In this document: piece by piece, positions 1 to 8,079 of the stretch
How positions within the stretch are numbered: the first letter of the stretch is position 1
Layout of the letters: each line of letters begins with the position of its first letter
Source of the DNA: Nitriliruptoraceae bacterium
GTDB lineage: Bacteria; Actinomycetota; Nitriliruptoria; Nitriliruptorales; Nitriliruptoraceae
DNA length: 52,275 bases
Assembly (NCBI GenBank): GCA_003558435.1
Contig: PWLR01000043.1
Coordinates: forward strand, 1-52,275
Reading direction: 5' to 3'
Translations under genes and position numbers: made by a program
Notes under the pieces: generated by a model
What the model was told of the DNA's origin: nothing
The model's input: only the letters and a program-made list of their open reading frames with translations
Databases searched by the model: none

Positions 1-81
1 CTCCACCAACTGCCGATGCGAACTCGGGTAGTCCACCCCCGCGACCAGGGGCTGCACTGCCGTCTCCACGAGCTCCGCCAT
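1..81 (-). CDS. DUF2795-like protein, N-terminal 27 residues (gene runs off the window)
   Basis: Reading leftward from an ATG at 81-79, an open frame runs through base 1 without a stop. It gives MAELVETAVQPLVAGVDYPS and then SHRQLVE. The pattern of a short helix followed by GVDYP and a downstream QLVE resembles the start of small actinobacterial DUF2795 proteins (GVDFPATKDELV-like), whose function is not established. Only 27 residues are visible, so the family call rests on one motif. The remainder lies outside the window. Confidence 0.5.
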   Translation of the reverse strand, partial: MAELVETAVQPLVAGVDYPSSHRQLVE

Positions 82-1030
82 ACCCGATTCTCGCACAGGT
101 TGCAGGTTCTGCATACCCCATGACACCTCTACGAGGACGAATTCGTTTCTGGCAGCGGATGCGCCGGTTGACGCCTCATGACAGGTCGTGACCGATCGAT
201 CTGACGCGCGATCGGTCAGATCTGCCTCAGCCGGCCACTATTCGCCAACTTCGAGCCACACACCACGATCCGCGCCGCGTCGACGGCATCTTGTCACGGG
301 CGGAGAGATATGCGCCTGGGTCGAGAGTCTCGGGAGTCGACCGCGGCCATCATCGCGCCGGCGTCACCTCGGCCGTCTGGCTGACGCGATCTGGTGGACG
401 CCGCACCGCGACCGGCGGGTGGGACCGACCTCGATCGGATCCTGCACCACCTAGCCGACGCGGGACGACTTCGAGGGACGGGCCGCTACACCGACGCCGA
501 ACAGGCCACCACCGACGGTCTCGCGCTGCACGACCCGCTGACCGTTCTCCATCGAATAGGCCGCCTGGAACGCGCCCGCAGACGCGCCGACCGCCTTCCC
601 CGGTTCTGGCGACGGCCCAGATGAACGCTACGCCGACCACGCCGAGGAGTTCGTCGGGCTCATGACCATCCCCACCCCACGCCAACGAGCAGTCTCGCCC
701 ATCTCCCCGGGGTCCTCCCAGCCGCTAGTGACGCCGGTCCGTATCGCAACACTCAAGACGCCGTGACATCGTGCACGCGGCGACCTGCAGCATCCGAACG
801 CGGCACGTCGCCGCGAGGACCGGGGTTCACGACGGTTGGTCCTCGAGCGGGACGTCCAGGGTCGTCGGTGGATGCCGGGAGGGCGCGGGGCTGCTGCAGT
901 CAGCGACCGTGGCCCCCGCAGCCGGCCGGGGTGGGCCGGTTCACCCAGGTCGGGTGAGGCCCCACGGTTCACGCGCTCGTAGCGTTCGGGTCGAAAGGTC
1001 ATCGCCCACCGGACAGGACCCGCTCCCGAC
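82..1030. other. Weakly coding region with no convincing full gene
   Basis: No frame in this 950-base stretch shows the sustained G/C third-position bias of the genes elsewhere. Two short plus-strand segments look faintly protein-like: about 394-600 (TDAEQATTDGLALHDPLTV) and, in another frame, about 595-700 (DERYADHAEEFVGLMTIPTP). They could be pieces of one frameshifted gene, but I do not recognise a family. I see no RNA gene here. The base composition near 85-200 looks less GC-rich than the rest, consistent with old or imported non-coding DNA. Confidence 0.3.
198..222. repeat. Inverted repeat GATCTGAC / GTCAGATC
   Basis: GATCTGAC at 198-205 is the exact reverse complement of GTCAGATC at 215-222, with 9 bases between. 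A second, looser pairing of CGATC words overlaps it. It lies 117 bases upstream of the leftward DUF2795-like start, so it could be an operator or a small hairpin. No run of T follows that would make it a classical terminator. Confidence 0.4.
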
Positions 1031-1201
1031 ATGTTCGCCTCGACGAGGTCCGCACGCGGCCTCAGACGTCTCCCGATACCGCTGCTGTTCATGGCGCTCT
1101 CCATCGGCATCTTCACGCTGATGGCCGTGCTCACCTTCGCGCCCGCCACGACCCCCGACGGCGATCCGGTCACCACCGAGCCACATCCCGGCTCGGCCTG
1201 A
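1031..1201 (+). CDS. Small single-pass membrane protein, 56 residues, unknown function
   Basis: An ATG at 1031 opens a 56-codon frame ending in TGA at 1199-1201. The predicted protein has a basic N-terminus (STRSARGLRRL), then one hydrophobic helix of about 20 residues (IPLLFMALSIGIFTLMAVLT), then a short Thr/Pro/Asp tail ending PHPGSA. Nearly every third codon position is G or C, unlike the flanking sequence, and this is the main reason to call it real. An AGGA lies 12 bases upstream, which is a little far. The same frame has a stop at 980-982, so the gene cannot extend much further. Function is unknown; it could be a small membrane peptide left in a decayed region. Confidence 0.45.
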   Translation: MFASTRSARGLRRLPIPLLFMALSIGIFTLMAVLTFAPATTPDGDPVTTEPHPGSA

Positions 1202-1752
1202 TCCCTGGCGAGCCCGATCTGGGTCTACCTGGCTCTGGTTCACCACGCTTCTAACGGCGCTCAGGGTCAACACGCGCAGGTAGTCCACCGACCGGTCTGG
1301 CACGTGGGTGGTGGTCCGCTCTCGCGGTATGCGCAGGCGGGATCGCCGGCCATCAGGCCGTCGATCCGGGCGTTGACCTCGCTTCGTCATGCTCGGTGCG
1401 CTCGAGGCCGGTGACCATGCCGAGCGTCTCCTCCACCGTCACGGCGTCCCAGACCGAACCCACGAGTTCGCGACGCAGCCGCTGACCGGCTGACTGACGT
1501 CGACCTTCCCTCTGCCTGGAGCTGTGCGACGAACGTGCCCGAGATCGACTTGCCGCCGAGAACCCGGTTCGGCCCGTTCCGATGCTCGCCGTCGTGAACT
1601 CGATCATGGTGGCGGCCCTCGCGATCGGGGAACGACCGGGGCGCTCCCTCCCCGCTACGAGCGGTCGTTCGGCCACCGGTCTGGTCCGGAGGCTGCCGTA
1701 TCGTTCCGCGCGGCAGGCAGGGGCATCCTGCTCGGCGCGAGGAGATTCGAGC
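1202..1752 (-). other. Intergenic region with a possible decayed leftward gene
   Basis: Read leftward, three short stretches look protein-like but sit in different frames: about 1600-1500 (GGKSISGTFVAQLQAEGR), about 1470-1380 (ELVGSVWDAVTVEETLGMVT) and about 1390-1320 (EHDEVNARIDGLMAGDPA). Joined by frameshifts they would make one damaged gene on the minus strand. I cannot name the family. At the right edge, TATCGT (1699-1704) about 50 bases before the next start is a candidate -10 box for the following operon. Confidence 0.25.
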
Positions 1753-2850
1753 ATGGGGCCATCGACCAACGTCTCTGACATCACGACGGCACCGACACCG
1801 ACCGGGCCGACACCGACCGGGCCGACACCGACCGGGCCGACACCGACCGGGCCGCACACGCGCGGCGTGCTCGACACGATCGGTGCGACACCTCTGGTGC
1901 GGTTGACCGGCTACCTCGAGGTCCCCGAGGTCGCCCTGTACCTGAAGCTCGAGTCCGCGAACCCGGGTGGGAGCGCCAAGGACCGGCCGGCGTTGCAGAT
2001 GATCGAGGAGGCACGCGCCGACGGACGGCTGCACGCGGGGTCCGTGGTGGTCGAATCGACCTCCGGGAACACCGGCATCGGCCTGGCACAGGTGTGCCGG
2101 TACTACGGGCTTCCCTGCATCCTGGTCGTCGATGCGCGAACGCAGGACGCCAACCTGGCTGCGATGCGCGCCCTCGGCGCCCAGATCGAGATCGTGACCC
2201 CGCCCAGCCCGGACGTCGATCTGCTCGCGGCCCGCCTCGACCGGGTGATGGAACTCGTCGAGAGCCTGCCCGACGCCTTCTGGCCGAACCAGTACGCGAA
2301 CCCGGCCAATGCACGCGCCCACGAACGGGGGACGATGGCGGAGATCGACGAGGCGCTCGACGGCCGGGTGGATGTGCTGTTCGTCGCCGTCAGCAGCACG
2401 GGAACGCTCGGTGGCTGCCTCGATCGCATCGCCGCCCGCGGGCTGCACACCGAGGTCGTCGCGGTGGACGCCGTCGGAAGCGTGCTGTTCGGCGGGACCC
2501 GCGGACCGCGCATGATCCCCGGGCTGGGTGCCGGCCGGGCCCCTGCGCTCTCGTTCGGACGTCGGCCCGATCGCATCGTCAGGGTCAGCGACCTCGACGC
2601 GGTCGTGGGGTGCCGGCGGCTCGCCCAGACCGAGGCGATCCTGGTCGGCGGGTCGGCCGGTGGCGTGTTGCAGGCGATCCGCCGACGACAGCACGAGCTC
2701 GCCGGTGCCACCATCGTCGCGATCGCCGCCGACTCCGGGCACCGCTACCTCGACACGGTGTTCGACGACCCATGGGTGCAGCGGACCCTCGGCTGCTCCC
2801 CGACCCGGCTCGCTGACCTCGTCGGCCCCCCGATGGTCTCGAGGTGGTGA
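1753..2850 (+). CDS. SbnA-like PLP-dependent cysteine synthase family enzyme
   Basis: This 365-residue fold-type II PLP enzyme resembles cysteine synthase and SbnA (N-(2-amino-2-carboxyethyl)-L-glutamate synthase). Visible landmarks are the core start GVLDTIGATPLVRL, the Schiff-base lysine at about residue 76 in NPGGSAKDRPAL, the SGNTG substrate loop at about 104-108, and a GGSAGG segment near residue 300. The start is the ATG at 1753, with AGGAG about 8 bases upstream; an upstream in-frame ATG at 1582 lacks such support. A TPTGP repeat forms most of a 40-residue extension before the catalytic core. The next gene overlaps its stop, so the two are co-translated. Family members can make cysteine, cystathionine or diaminopropionate precursors. 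The neighbours favour a specialised-metabolite role over housekeeping cysteine synthesis. Confidence 0.85.
   Translation: MGPSTNVSDITTAPTPTGPTPTGPTPTGPTPTGPHTRGVLDTIGATPLVRLTGYLEVPEVALYLKLESANPGGSAKDRPALQMIEEARADGRLHAGSVVVESTSGNTGIGLAQVCRYYGLPCILVVDARTQDANLAAMRALGAQIEIVTPPSPDVDLLAARLDRVMELVESLPDAFWPNQYANPANARAHERGTMAEIDEALDGRVDVLFVAVSSTGTLGGCLDRIAARGLHTEVVAVDAVGSVLFGGTRGPRMIPGLGAGRAPALSFGRRPDRIVRVSDLDAVVGCRRLAQTEAILVGGSAGGVLQAIRRRQHELAGATIVAIAADSGHRYLDTVFDDPWVQRTLGCSPTRLADLVGPPMVSRW
1795..1854 (+). repeat. Four tandem 15-bp repeats coding TPTGP
   Basis: The unit ACACCGACCGGGCCG is repeated four times exactly (1795, 1810, 1825, 1840) and stays in frame, giving TPTGP four times in the N-terminal extension of the SbnA-like enzyme. 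Identical copies at the DNA level indicate recent slippage expansion rather than conserved protein structure. Copy number is likely to vary between strains. Confidence 0.95.
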
Positions 2851-4619
2851 CCGACACCCCCTACCGCATCGCGATCGTGGGTACGGGGCCGCGTGGGTTC
2901 GGTTGCCTCGAGCGGCTCGCCATCGAACTCGACCGGTCCCCGGTGCGCCGCGCCGTGCACATCACCCTGCACGACCCGGCGGCCCACCCGGGGGCCGGAC
3001 CGATCTACGACCCGGAGCAGCCGGGCGAGTTGCTCATGAACCTGGCTGCCCGCCACGTCACCGCCTGGTCCGGCGACGCCGCAGAGCTCCTGGGGGCACG
3101 CGGCGAGGCGCTGCTGGACTGGCTCGGGCGCCACCACCCGCGTTGGGCGGTCGGGGATGCCTACGTCCCACGCAAGCTCGTCGGCGCCTACCTCGGGGCG
3201 GCCTTCGACGTGCTGCTCGGTCGCCTGCCTACGGGCCTCACCGTCACGCCGGTGCGGGCCGAGGTCACCGACCTTCGACGCGTCGACGGCGGCTGGTCCG
3301 TACATCACGCCGACCCTGCCGTCGACCGCCGGGTCGACGAGGTGATGTGCACGGTCGGGCACGGTTCGTGGTCAGCCGCTCGAGGCGACGACCCCTACGC
3401 GTCGCTGGCGCCCGGAGGTGGGGAGCCCGCGGTGGCATCCCCCTATCCGGTGCGGCGTGCACTCACCTCCGCCCGCGTGCCACCGGGGACGGTCGTCGCC
3501 GTGCGCGGGTTCGCGCTGACGTTCGTCGATGTGGCCCTCCACCTGACCGTCGGCCGCGGCGGCAGGATCGACGGGATCGACGAGCTCGGCAGCACCGGAG
3601 CTCCCTGGCCGGTGTACACCCCGGGCGACGAGAGCGTCAGCGGCCTCGTTCCGTGGTCGCGGACCGGTGCTCCGCTGCTCGCCAAATCCGGTCCGGAGCT
3701 CGCGGCGGCCTCGGCGGACCTCGAGGAGGACTGGGTCGGGCTCCGAGCGGCGCTTCGAGCCGTCGACACCGACGATCCGATCGCCGCGATCGTCGGCACG
3801 CTCGCCCACGCCGCGGAGGCGGCGCTCGTTCGGCTGGGCGCACCCGTCGACCACCGGACCCGCGGGATGATCGGCGCGCTGCTCGATCCCGACCCGGTCC
3901 GCGCCGCTGCTCCCGACCTCCACGACGGTCCTGCTGCGCTGGGCGCGATGTGCCGCTCGGTCGCGGTCGCACTCGGACGTCGGGCCCCCGATGCCGCGTG
4001 GGCGGTAGGCGAGGTCTGGCGCCGGGGATACCCCGGACTCGTCGACCGCGTCGGCCACGGGGGGCTCGCCGAACAGCTCCGGCCCCGGTTCGCCGCACTC
4101 GCCCGTCGTCTCGAGCGCGTCGGGTTCGGCGCGCCGGCGGACAACGTCGCACGGTTGGTCGCCCTCGCCGAGGCCGGAACGCTCGACCTCGCCCACCTGC
4201 GAGGCGCGTCCGTGGTCAGCGACGACGGACGGCTGGTGCTGACCGGCCCGGACGGTTCCCGGACCGTCGACGTCGTCGTCGACAGCGTGCTCGCTGCGCC
4301 GGGAGCGGATCACGATACGCCGCTGTGGGGGCCCCTCCTGCGTCGCGGTGTGGTCCGGACCGCGTTGGGGACCTCCGGCATCGAGGTGGCCCCCGACGGC
4401 ACCTGCATCGGGCGCGACGGCCGGGCGACCCCGGGCCTCGCCGCCATCGGCCGGGTGACCGAGGGCTGGGTGCTGGGCAACGACACCCTCAACCGCACGA
4501 TGCACACCGAGACCGCGGCTTGGGCCCGGCGGGTCGGCCGCGACCTCCGCGTCACGGAGGCGAGCGAGCGGTTGTCCGTGCGCACCCCGTCCGCCGAACC
4601 GCTCGGTGTGCTCCCCTGA
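2844..4619 (+). CDS. FAD/NAD(P)-binding protein (PF13454-like)
   Basis: The 591-residue product begins with a Rossmann dinucleotide fold, IAIVGTGPRGFGCLERL, and continues with a long region typical of the FAD-NAD(P)-binding (NAD_binding_9) family: PIYDPEQPGELLMNLAARHV, then RGFALTFVDVALHLTVGRGG (a second GxG-rich strand), and near the end WVLGNDTLNRTMHTETAAW. Two adjacent GTG codons (2844 and 2847) can start it; 2847 would give the classic GTGA overlap with the SbnA-like stop. Members often sit beside PLP enzymes in small-molecule clusters and are thought to be flavin-dependent oxidoreductases or hydroxylases, but the substrate is unknown. It is the middle gene of a three-gene operon; the next gene starts about 70 bases later with its own ribosome site. 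Confidence 0.8.
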   Translation: MVTDTPYRIAIVGTGPRGFGCLERLAIELDRSPVRRAVHITLHDPAAHPGAGPIYDPEQPGELLMNLAARHVTAWSGDAAELLGARGEALLDWLGRHHPRWAVGDAYVPRKLVGAYLGAAFDVLLGRLPTGLTVTPVRAEVTDLRRVDGGWSVHHADPAVDRRVDEVMCTVGHGSWSAARGDDPYASLAPGGGEPAVASPYPVRRALTSARVPPGTVVAVRGFALTFVDVALHLTVGRGGRIDGIDELGSTGAPWPVYTPGDESVSGLVPWSRTGAPLLAKSGPELAAASADLEEDWVGLRAALRAVDTDDPIAAIVGTLAHAAEAALVRLGAPVDHRTRGMIGALLDPDPVRAAAPDLHDGPAALGAMCRSVAVALGRRAPDAAWAVGEVWRRGYPGLVDRVGHGGLAEQLRPRFAALARRLERVGFGAPADNVARLVALAEAGTLDLAHLRGASVVSDDGRLVLTGPDGSRTVDVVVDSVLAAPGADHDTPLWGPLLRRGVVRTALGTSGIEVAPDGTCIGRDGRATPGLAAIGRVTEGWVLGNDTLNRTMHTETAAWARRVGRDLRVTEASERLSVRTPSAEPLGVLP

Positions 4620-4688
4620 CCGGGTCCGCGCGAACATCGCGAGGCCGCGCGGTCGCCCGCCACGGGCACCTCACCAGGAGCCGCTCCC

Positions 4689-6200
4689 ATGTCCACCCGT
4701 CCGGGCGTTGACGCACCCCCGCCCCCCGAGGCGATCGACGGAGCCGGGGTCGATCGACTGCGTTCCGGCTGCGTCGGTGTCGTGCCGCTGCCCGCTCGCA
4801 TCGAGGCGTGGCAGCGCGCTGTCCTGCACCGCCCGGAACTGCTCCGGAGCTGGATCGATCGCCACGGATCGCCGAGCAACCTCCACCATCCCGCACCCTT
4901 CGTGCGCAACGTGCGTGCCCTCCAGCAGGTCGCGAGCGACCGCGACATCGACCTCGAGGTGCTGTTCGCCCGGAAGGCCGACAAGGCGTTGATCTACGTG
5001 GACACCGCCCGTGACCTGGGTATCGGCGTCGACACCGCCAGTGAGGTGGAGCTCACCGAGGCGCTCGCCCACGGGTGTGCCCCACGCACGCTGGTCTGCA
5101 CCGCCGCGGTCAAGGCGGCGCCGCTGGTTCGGACCTGCCTCGCCGAGGGGGTCACGATCGTGCTCGACAACGACGACGAACTCGACCTCGTCGAGCGCCT
5201 CGCGGCCGCGAGCGGGCTCACGGCGATCGTGTCGCTGCGTTTCGGGGGTTTCCGCCACGACGGCCGTGTGCTCCCGACCCGGTTCGGGTTCGACCTCGAC
5301 GACGCGGGCGCCCTGTTGCGGCGTCTCCGTGAGGCGACGGACCTGGGGCGGATGCGGGTCGAGGGCGTCCACTGCCACCTCGACGGCTACGACGTCGAGC
5401 ACCGGGTCGCGGCCGTGACCCAGCTGCTGCCGGTGGTGGACGCCTTGCGCGCCGAGCGCCACCCGGTCCGCCACCTCGACGTCGGTGGGGGGTTGCCGAT
5501 GCGCTACGTCGACGACGCGGATGCGTGGGCGAGCTTCCAGGTGGAGCATCGGCGCGCACTGCTCGGGGAGCGCGACCCCATCACCTGGAACAACGACGGT
5601 TACGGGCTCCACGCCCACGATGGCGTCGTCCACGGCGCGCTCGGCCTCTACCCGATGTACCAGGACCCGGTCGCACCCGCCTGGTTGGCGGCGCTGCTCG
5701 ACGCTTCCGTGCCCGGGCAGGCCGGGCGGACCATCGCCGCGCTGCGAGACCGCGCGTTGACCCTGCGACTCGAACCGGGCCGCAGCCTGCTCGATGGCTG
5801 CGGGATGACGGTCGCCCGGGTCGAACACCGCAAGCGCCACCGCGACGGCACCTGGTCGGTGGGGCTGGCCATGAACCGCACGCAGTGCGCGACCGCGAAG
5901 CCGGACCACGCCATCGACCCGCTGTTGATCGCCGTCGACGGCGACGAGCCGCGGACCGGACCGGTCGAGGGCTGGCTCACGGGCGCCTACTGCACCGAGG
6001 CGGAGCTACTCACCCGCCGGCGTCTGCGGTTCCCCGGCGGGGTGGCGCGCGGGGACCTCGTGGTGTTCCCCAACACCGCCGGGTACCTGATGCATTTCGT
6101 CGAGTCGCGGTCACACCGTTTCCCGCTCGCCCGCAACCTCGTCGTCGACGCGACCAACGGAGCCGTCGAGTTGGACGCGGTCGATCGCCACGGGGGCTGA
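4689..6200 (+). CDS. LysA-fold PLP-dependent decarboxylase, Y4yA-like
   Basis: This 503-residue protein has the alanine-racemase-type barrel of the class II decarboxylases (diaminopimelate/ornithine family). The likely PLP lysine is K96 in FARKADKA. The barrel motifs GVDTASEVEL, GVHCHLDGYDVEH and HLDVGGGLPMRY follow, and LEPGRSLLDGCG supplies the PLP-phosphate-side residues. The C-terminal sheet has GAYCTEAELLTRRR and VVFPNTAGY. AGGAG lies 8 bases before the ATG at 4689. It departs from LysA in length and in its substrate-loop region and looks like the Y4yA family of rhizobia, which is also found near an SbnA-type gene. With the two upstream genes it probably decarboxylates an amino-acid conjugate made by the SbnA-like enzyme. 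The exact substrate cannot be read from sequence. Confidence 0.82.
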   Translation: MSTRPGVDAPPPPEAIDGAGVDRLRSGCVGVVPLPARIEAWQRAVLHRPELLRSWIDRHGSPSNLHHPAPFVRNVRALQQVASDRDIDLEVLFARKADKALIYVDTARDLGIGVDTASEVELTEALAHGCAPRTLVCTAAVKAAPLVRTCLAEGVTIVLDNDDELDLVERLAAASGLTAIVSLRFGGFRHDGRVLPTRFGFDLDDAGALLRRLREATDLGRMRVEGVHCHLDGYDVEHRVAAVTQLLPVVDALRAERHPVRHLDVGGGLPMRYVDDADAWASFQVEHRRALLGERDPITWNNDGYGLHAHDGVVHGALGLYPMYQDPVAPAWLAALLDASVPGQAGRTIAALRDRALTLRLEPGRSLLDGCGMTVARVEHRKRHRDGTWSVGLAMNRTQCATAKPDHAIDPLLIAVDGDEPRTGPVEGWLTGAYCTEAELLTRRRLRFPGGVARGDLVVFPNTAGYLMHFVESRSHRFPLARNLVVDATNGAVELDAVDRHGG

Positions 6201-6278
6201 GTGTCGGGGACGACGTCGGCAGGAGCACCGAGGTGATGATGCTCTGCGCGACCGGCCCACCACGCGCGCTCGCGATAC

Positions 6279-6322
6279 TTGACGCTTCATCTTTTCCCGG
6301 TATCGTTCTGTTGACGCTTCAA
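6279..6322 (+). promoter_or_regulatory. Promoter with two palindromic operator-like repeats
   Basis: TTGACGCTTCAT (6279-6290) and TTGACGCTTCAA (6311-6322) are direct copies 32 bases apart, about three helical turns. Each has a TTGA-N4-TCA(A/T) dyad. The first copy doubles as a -35 box (TTGACG) with TATCGT (6301-6306) 16 bases downstream as -10. A dimeric regulator on these sites would block this promoter. The MarR protein encoded at 7117-7626 in the same transcript is the obvious candidate (inference). Confidence 0.6.
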
Positions 6323-6357
6323 CCGAACGGGGCGACGTAGCGACGTGACACAACGGC

Positions 6358-6588
6358 ATGGCCACCACCTCGACCACCGACACCGAACCGCTGGCCGGTG
6401 CCCACGCCCCCGATCCCGGCCACAGCCGGGTCGGCTTCGTCACCCGTCACGCGACGGCCACCAGGCTCCGCGGCGGGTCCGAGGACGTCGCGGCTGCCGT
6501 CGAACGGTTCAGCCAGACCGCCGACCGCGTTACCGCCGAGCGGACCCTGCCCGGCGCCCCGCTGCCATCACCGCACGTACACCCGTGA
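6358..6588 (+). pseudogene. Truncated YceI-family gene (N-terminal piece only)
   Basis: A 76-codon frame from ATG 6358 contains DPGHSRVGFVTRHATATRLR preceded by EPLAG, which matches the start of YceI polyisoprenoid-binding proteins (W-x-DPAHS-x-V-x-F-x-RH). After GG the reading changes to an unrelated helix (DVAAAVERFSQTADRV) and stops. The normal roughly 180-residue beta-barrel is therefore missing. Codon use is still gene-like. It sits between the palindromic promoter and the VOC gene, and its stop overlaps that gene's ribosome site. The short product could in principle still be made, but it cannot form the lipid-binding barrel. Confidence 0.65.
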
Positions 6589-6598
6589 GGAACCGACC

Positions 6599-7120
6599 AT
6601 GACCTTCGCTCCCGTCCGACTCAACCATGCGGTGCTGTTCGTCGCCGACCTGCAGGTCTCCGTGGACTTCTACACCGAGCTGTTCGGCATGCAGGTCGTC
6701 GCCACCGAACCCCGCGCCAACGCCGCGTTCCTGCGTCTGGCGCGCTCGGGCAACCACCACGATCTCGGGTTGTTCGGGGTCGGCGCGGCTGGGGGCCCCA
6801 AGCGCCGCGGCGCGATCGGGCTCTACCACCTCGCCTGGCAACTCGACACCATCGACGAACTCGCCGACGCCCGCAAGAGCCTGATCGAGGCCGGCGCGTT
6901 CTCCGGGGAGTCGAGCCACGGCGCAACCCTCAGCGTCTACGGCGCAGACCCCGACGGCAACGAGTTCGAGATCATGTGGATGCTCCCGCGTGACCAGTGG
7001 GGCGTCTACGAGAACCAGGCCACGATCGAACGGCTCGACCTCGACGCCGAGATCGAGAGGTGGTCCGGGGTGCGCACCGGATGGGAGCTCCCCGACGAGG
7101 CCCTGACGGATCGGTCGTGA
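6599..7120 (+). CDS. VOC (glyoxalase / ring-cleavage dioxygenase) family protein
   Basis: The 173-residue protein is a two-module vicinal-oxygen-chelate fold. It starts LNHAVLFVADLQVSVDFYTE, with a possible metal His at the start of strand 1, has YHLAWQLDTIDELADAR at the start of the second module, and has a Glu near the end in DGNEFEIMW. These positions match the His/His/Glu metal sites of glyoxalase-type and extradiol dioxygenase-type enzymes. The ATG at 6599 is preceded by GAGGAA at 6 bases. The stop overlaps the MarR start (GTGA), so enzyme and regulator are co-translated. Such MarR/VOC pairs often respond to quinones, phenols or electrophiles; the substrate here is unknown. Confidence 0.85.
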   Translation: MTFAPVRLNHAVLFVADLQVSVDFYTELFGMQVVATEPRANAAFLRLARSGNHHDLGLFGVGAAGGPKRRGAIGLYHLAWQLDTIDELADARKSLIEAGAFSGESSHGATLSVYGADPDGNEFEIMWMLPRDQWGVYENQATIERLDLDAEIERWSGVRTGWELPDEALTDRS

Positions 7121-7626
7121 TCACGCCCCCCGATACCGGGCGGGCCGCTGATCCGCAGGAACCGAGATGGCTCGACGATGCGGAACAGCGGGCCTGGCGG
7201 CAACTGGCGGCCGTCATCCTCAAGCTGCCGAGCGAACTCGAAGCGCAACTGCAGCGTGACGCCGGCATGAGCCACTTCGAGTACTGGGTGACCGCCCTGC
7301 TCAGCGAGGCCCCCGACCGAACGCTGCCGATGAGCGCGCTCGCCGCGCAGGCCAACGCCTCCCTGTCGCGGCTCTCACACGTCGTGGCCCGCCTCGAGAA
7401 GCGTGGGTGGGTGACCCGGCGCCCGTGCCCCGACGATGCACGGGTCACGCTGGCCGTGCTGACCGACGCCGGCTGGCAGCACGTGGCCGCCACCGCCCCC
7501 GGCCACGTCACCGCCGTCCGCCAGCTCGTGTTCGACGCACTCGCCCCCGGCGAGGTCGACGACCTCGCCCGCCTCTGCGCGACGATCCTGGATCGCATCG
7601 ACGCGCCCGGACCACCGGACCGGTGA
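7117..7626 (+). CDS. MarR-family transcriptional regulator
   Basis: The 169-residue protein has the MarR winged-helix layout: an N-terminal dimerisation helix (AWRQLAAVILKLPSELEAQL), SHFEYWVTALLSEAP, recognition-helix segment SALAAQANASLSRLSHVVAR, then LEKRGWVTRRPCPDDARVTL as the wing, and a C-terminal helix. The GTG at 7117 overlaps the stop of the VOC gene; a longer frame from 6997 would overlap that gene by 124 bases and is unlikely. It probably represses its own operon through the TTGACGCTTCA(A/T) palindromes upstream. One Cys lies in the wing region (RRPCPDD), but nothing shows that it is a redox sensor. Confidence 0.9.
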   Translation: MITPPDTGRAADPQEPRWLDDAEQRAWRQLAAVILKLPSELEAQLQRDAGMSHFEYWVTALLSEAPDRTLPMSALAAQANASLSRLSHVVARLEKRGWVTRRPCPDDARVTLAVLTDAGWQHVAATAPGHVTAVRQLVFDALAPGEVDDLARLCATILDRIDAPGPPDR

Positions 7627-8079
7627 CCGGACCCCGAGGGCGGTACCTGGGTGATACCCGGGCGACACCCGGACGACCGCGATGACGCATGAGGCGGAGC
7701 AGCCCGCCACCCCGAGGTCGACACCGACCCTCTGAGCTCCGGGCGGGCGAGGTTCCGCCCACTCACCTCTCGTGCAGGGCCCGCGATCACCTGCGCGTCC
7801 GCCAGGGACGGAGCCCGCACCACACGATCAGGAGCGGTCGATGGCTTCGACCGGCGGGAAACGCGGACGAAGTTGTCGACGCTGAGGGGGATCCGCTCCG
7901 TGGGTGACCTCGCGCGTGATCGCGGGTGGCTGGGTGGTGGCCGCCCGATCTTCGCGGGTTCAGGTCCCCCCAACTTCACCCGCGATGGGTGAGGGGGCGG
8001 GCAGCCCGACCGTAGGCGCGTGGTTAGGCTCTCGACGTCTCGCCGCTCGGCGGGTTCTCGTCCGGGAGGATCGCTTCCC
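7627..8079. other. Intergenic region with a candidate promoter for the SulP gene
   Basis: This 450-base gap has no frame with convincing codon bias. A leftward stretch around 7860-7780 (VDNFVRVSRRSK then DRVVRAPSLADAQVIA) looks mildly protein-like but leads nowhere. TAGGCT at 8025-8030 is a plausible -10 box about 50 bases before the SulP start; no clear -35 matches it. No RNA gene or repeat was recognised. Confidence 0.35.
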
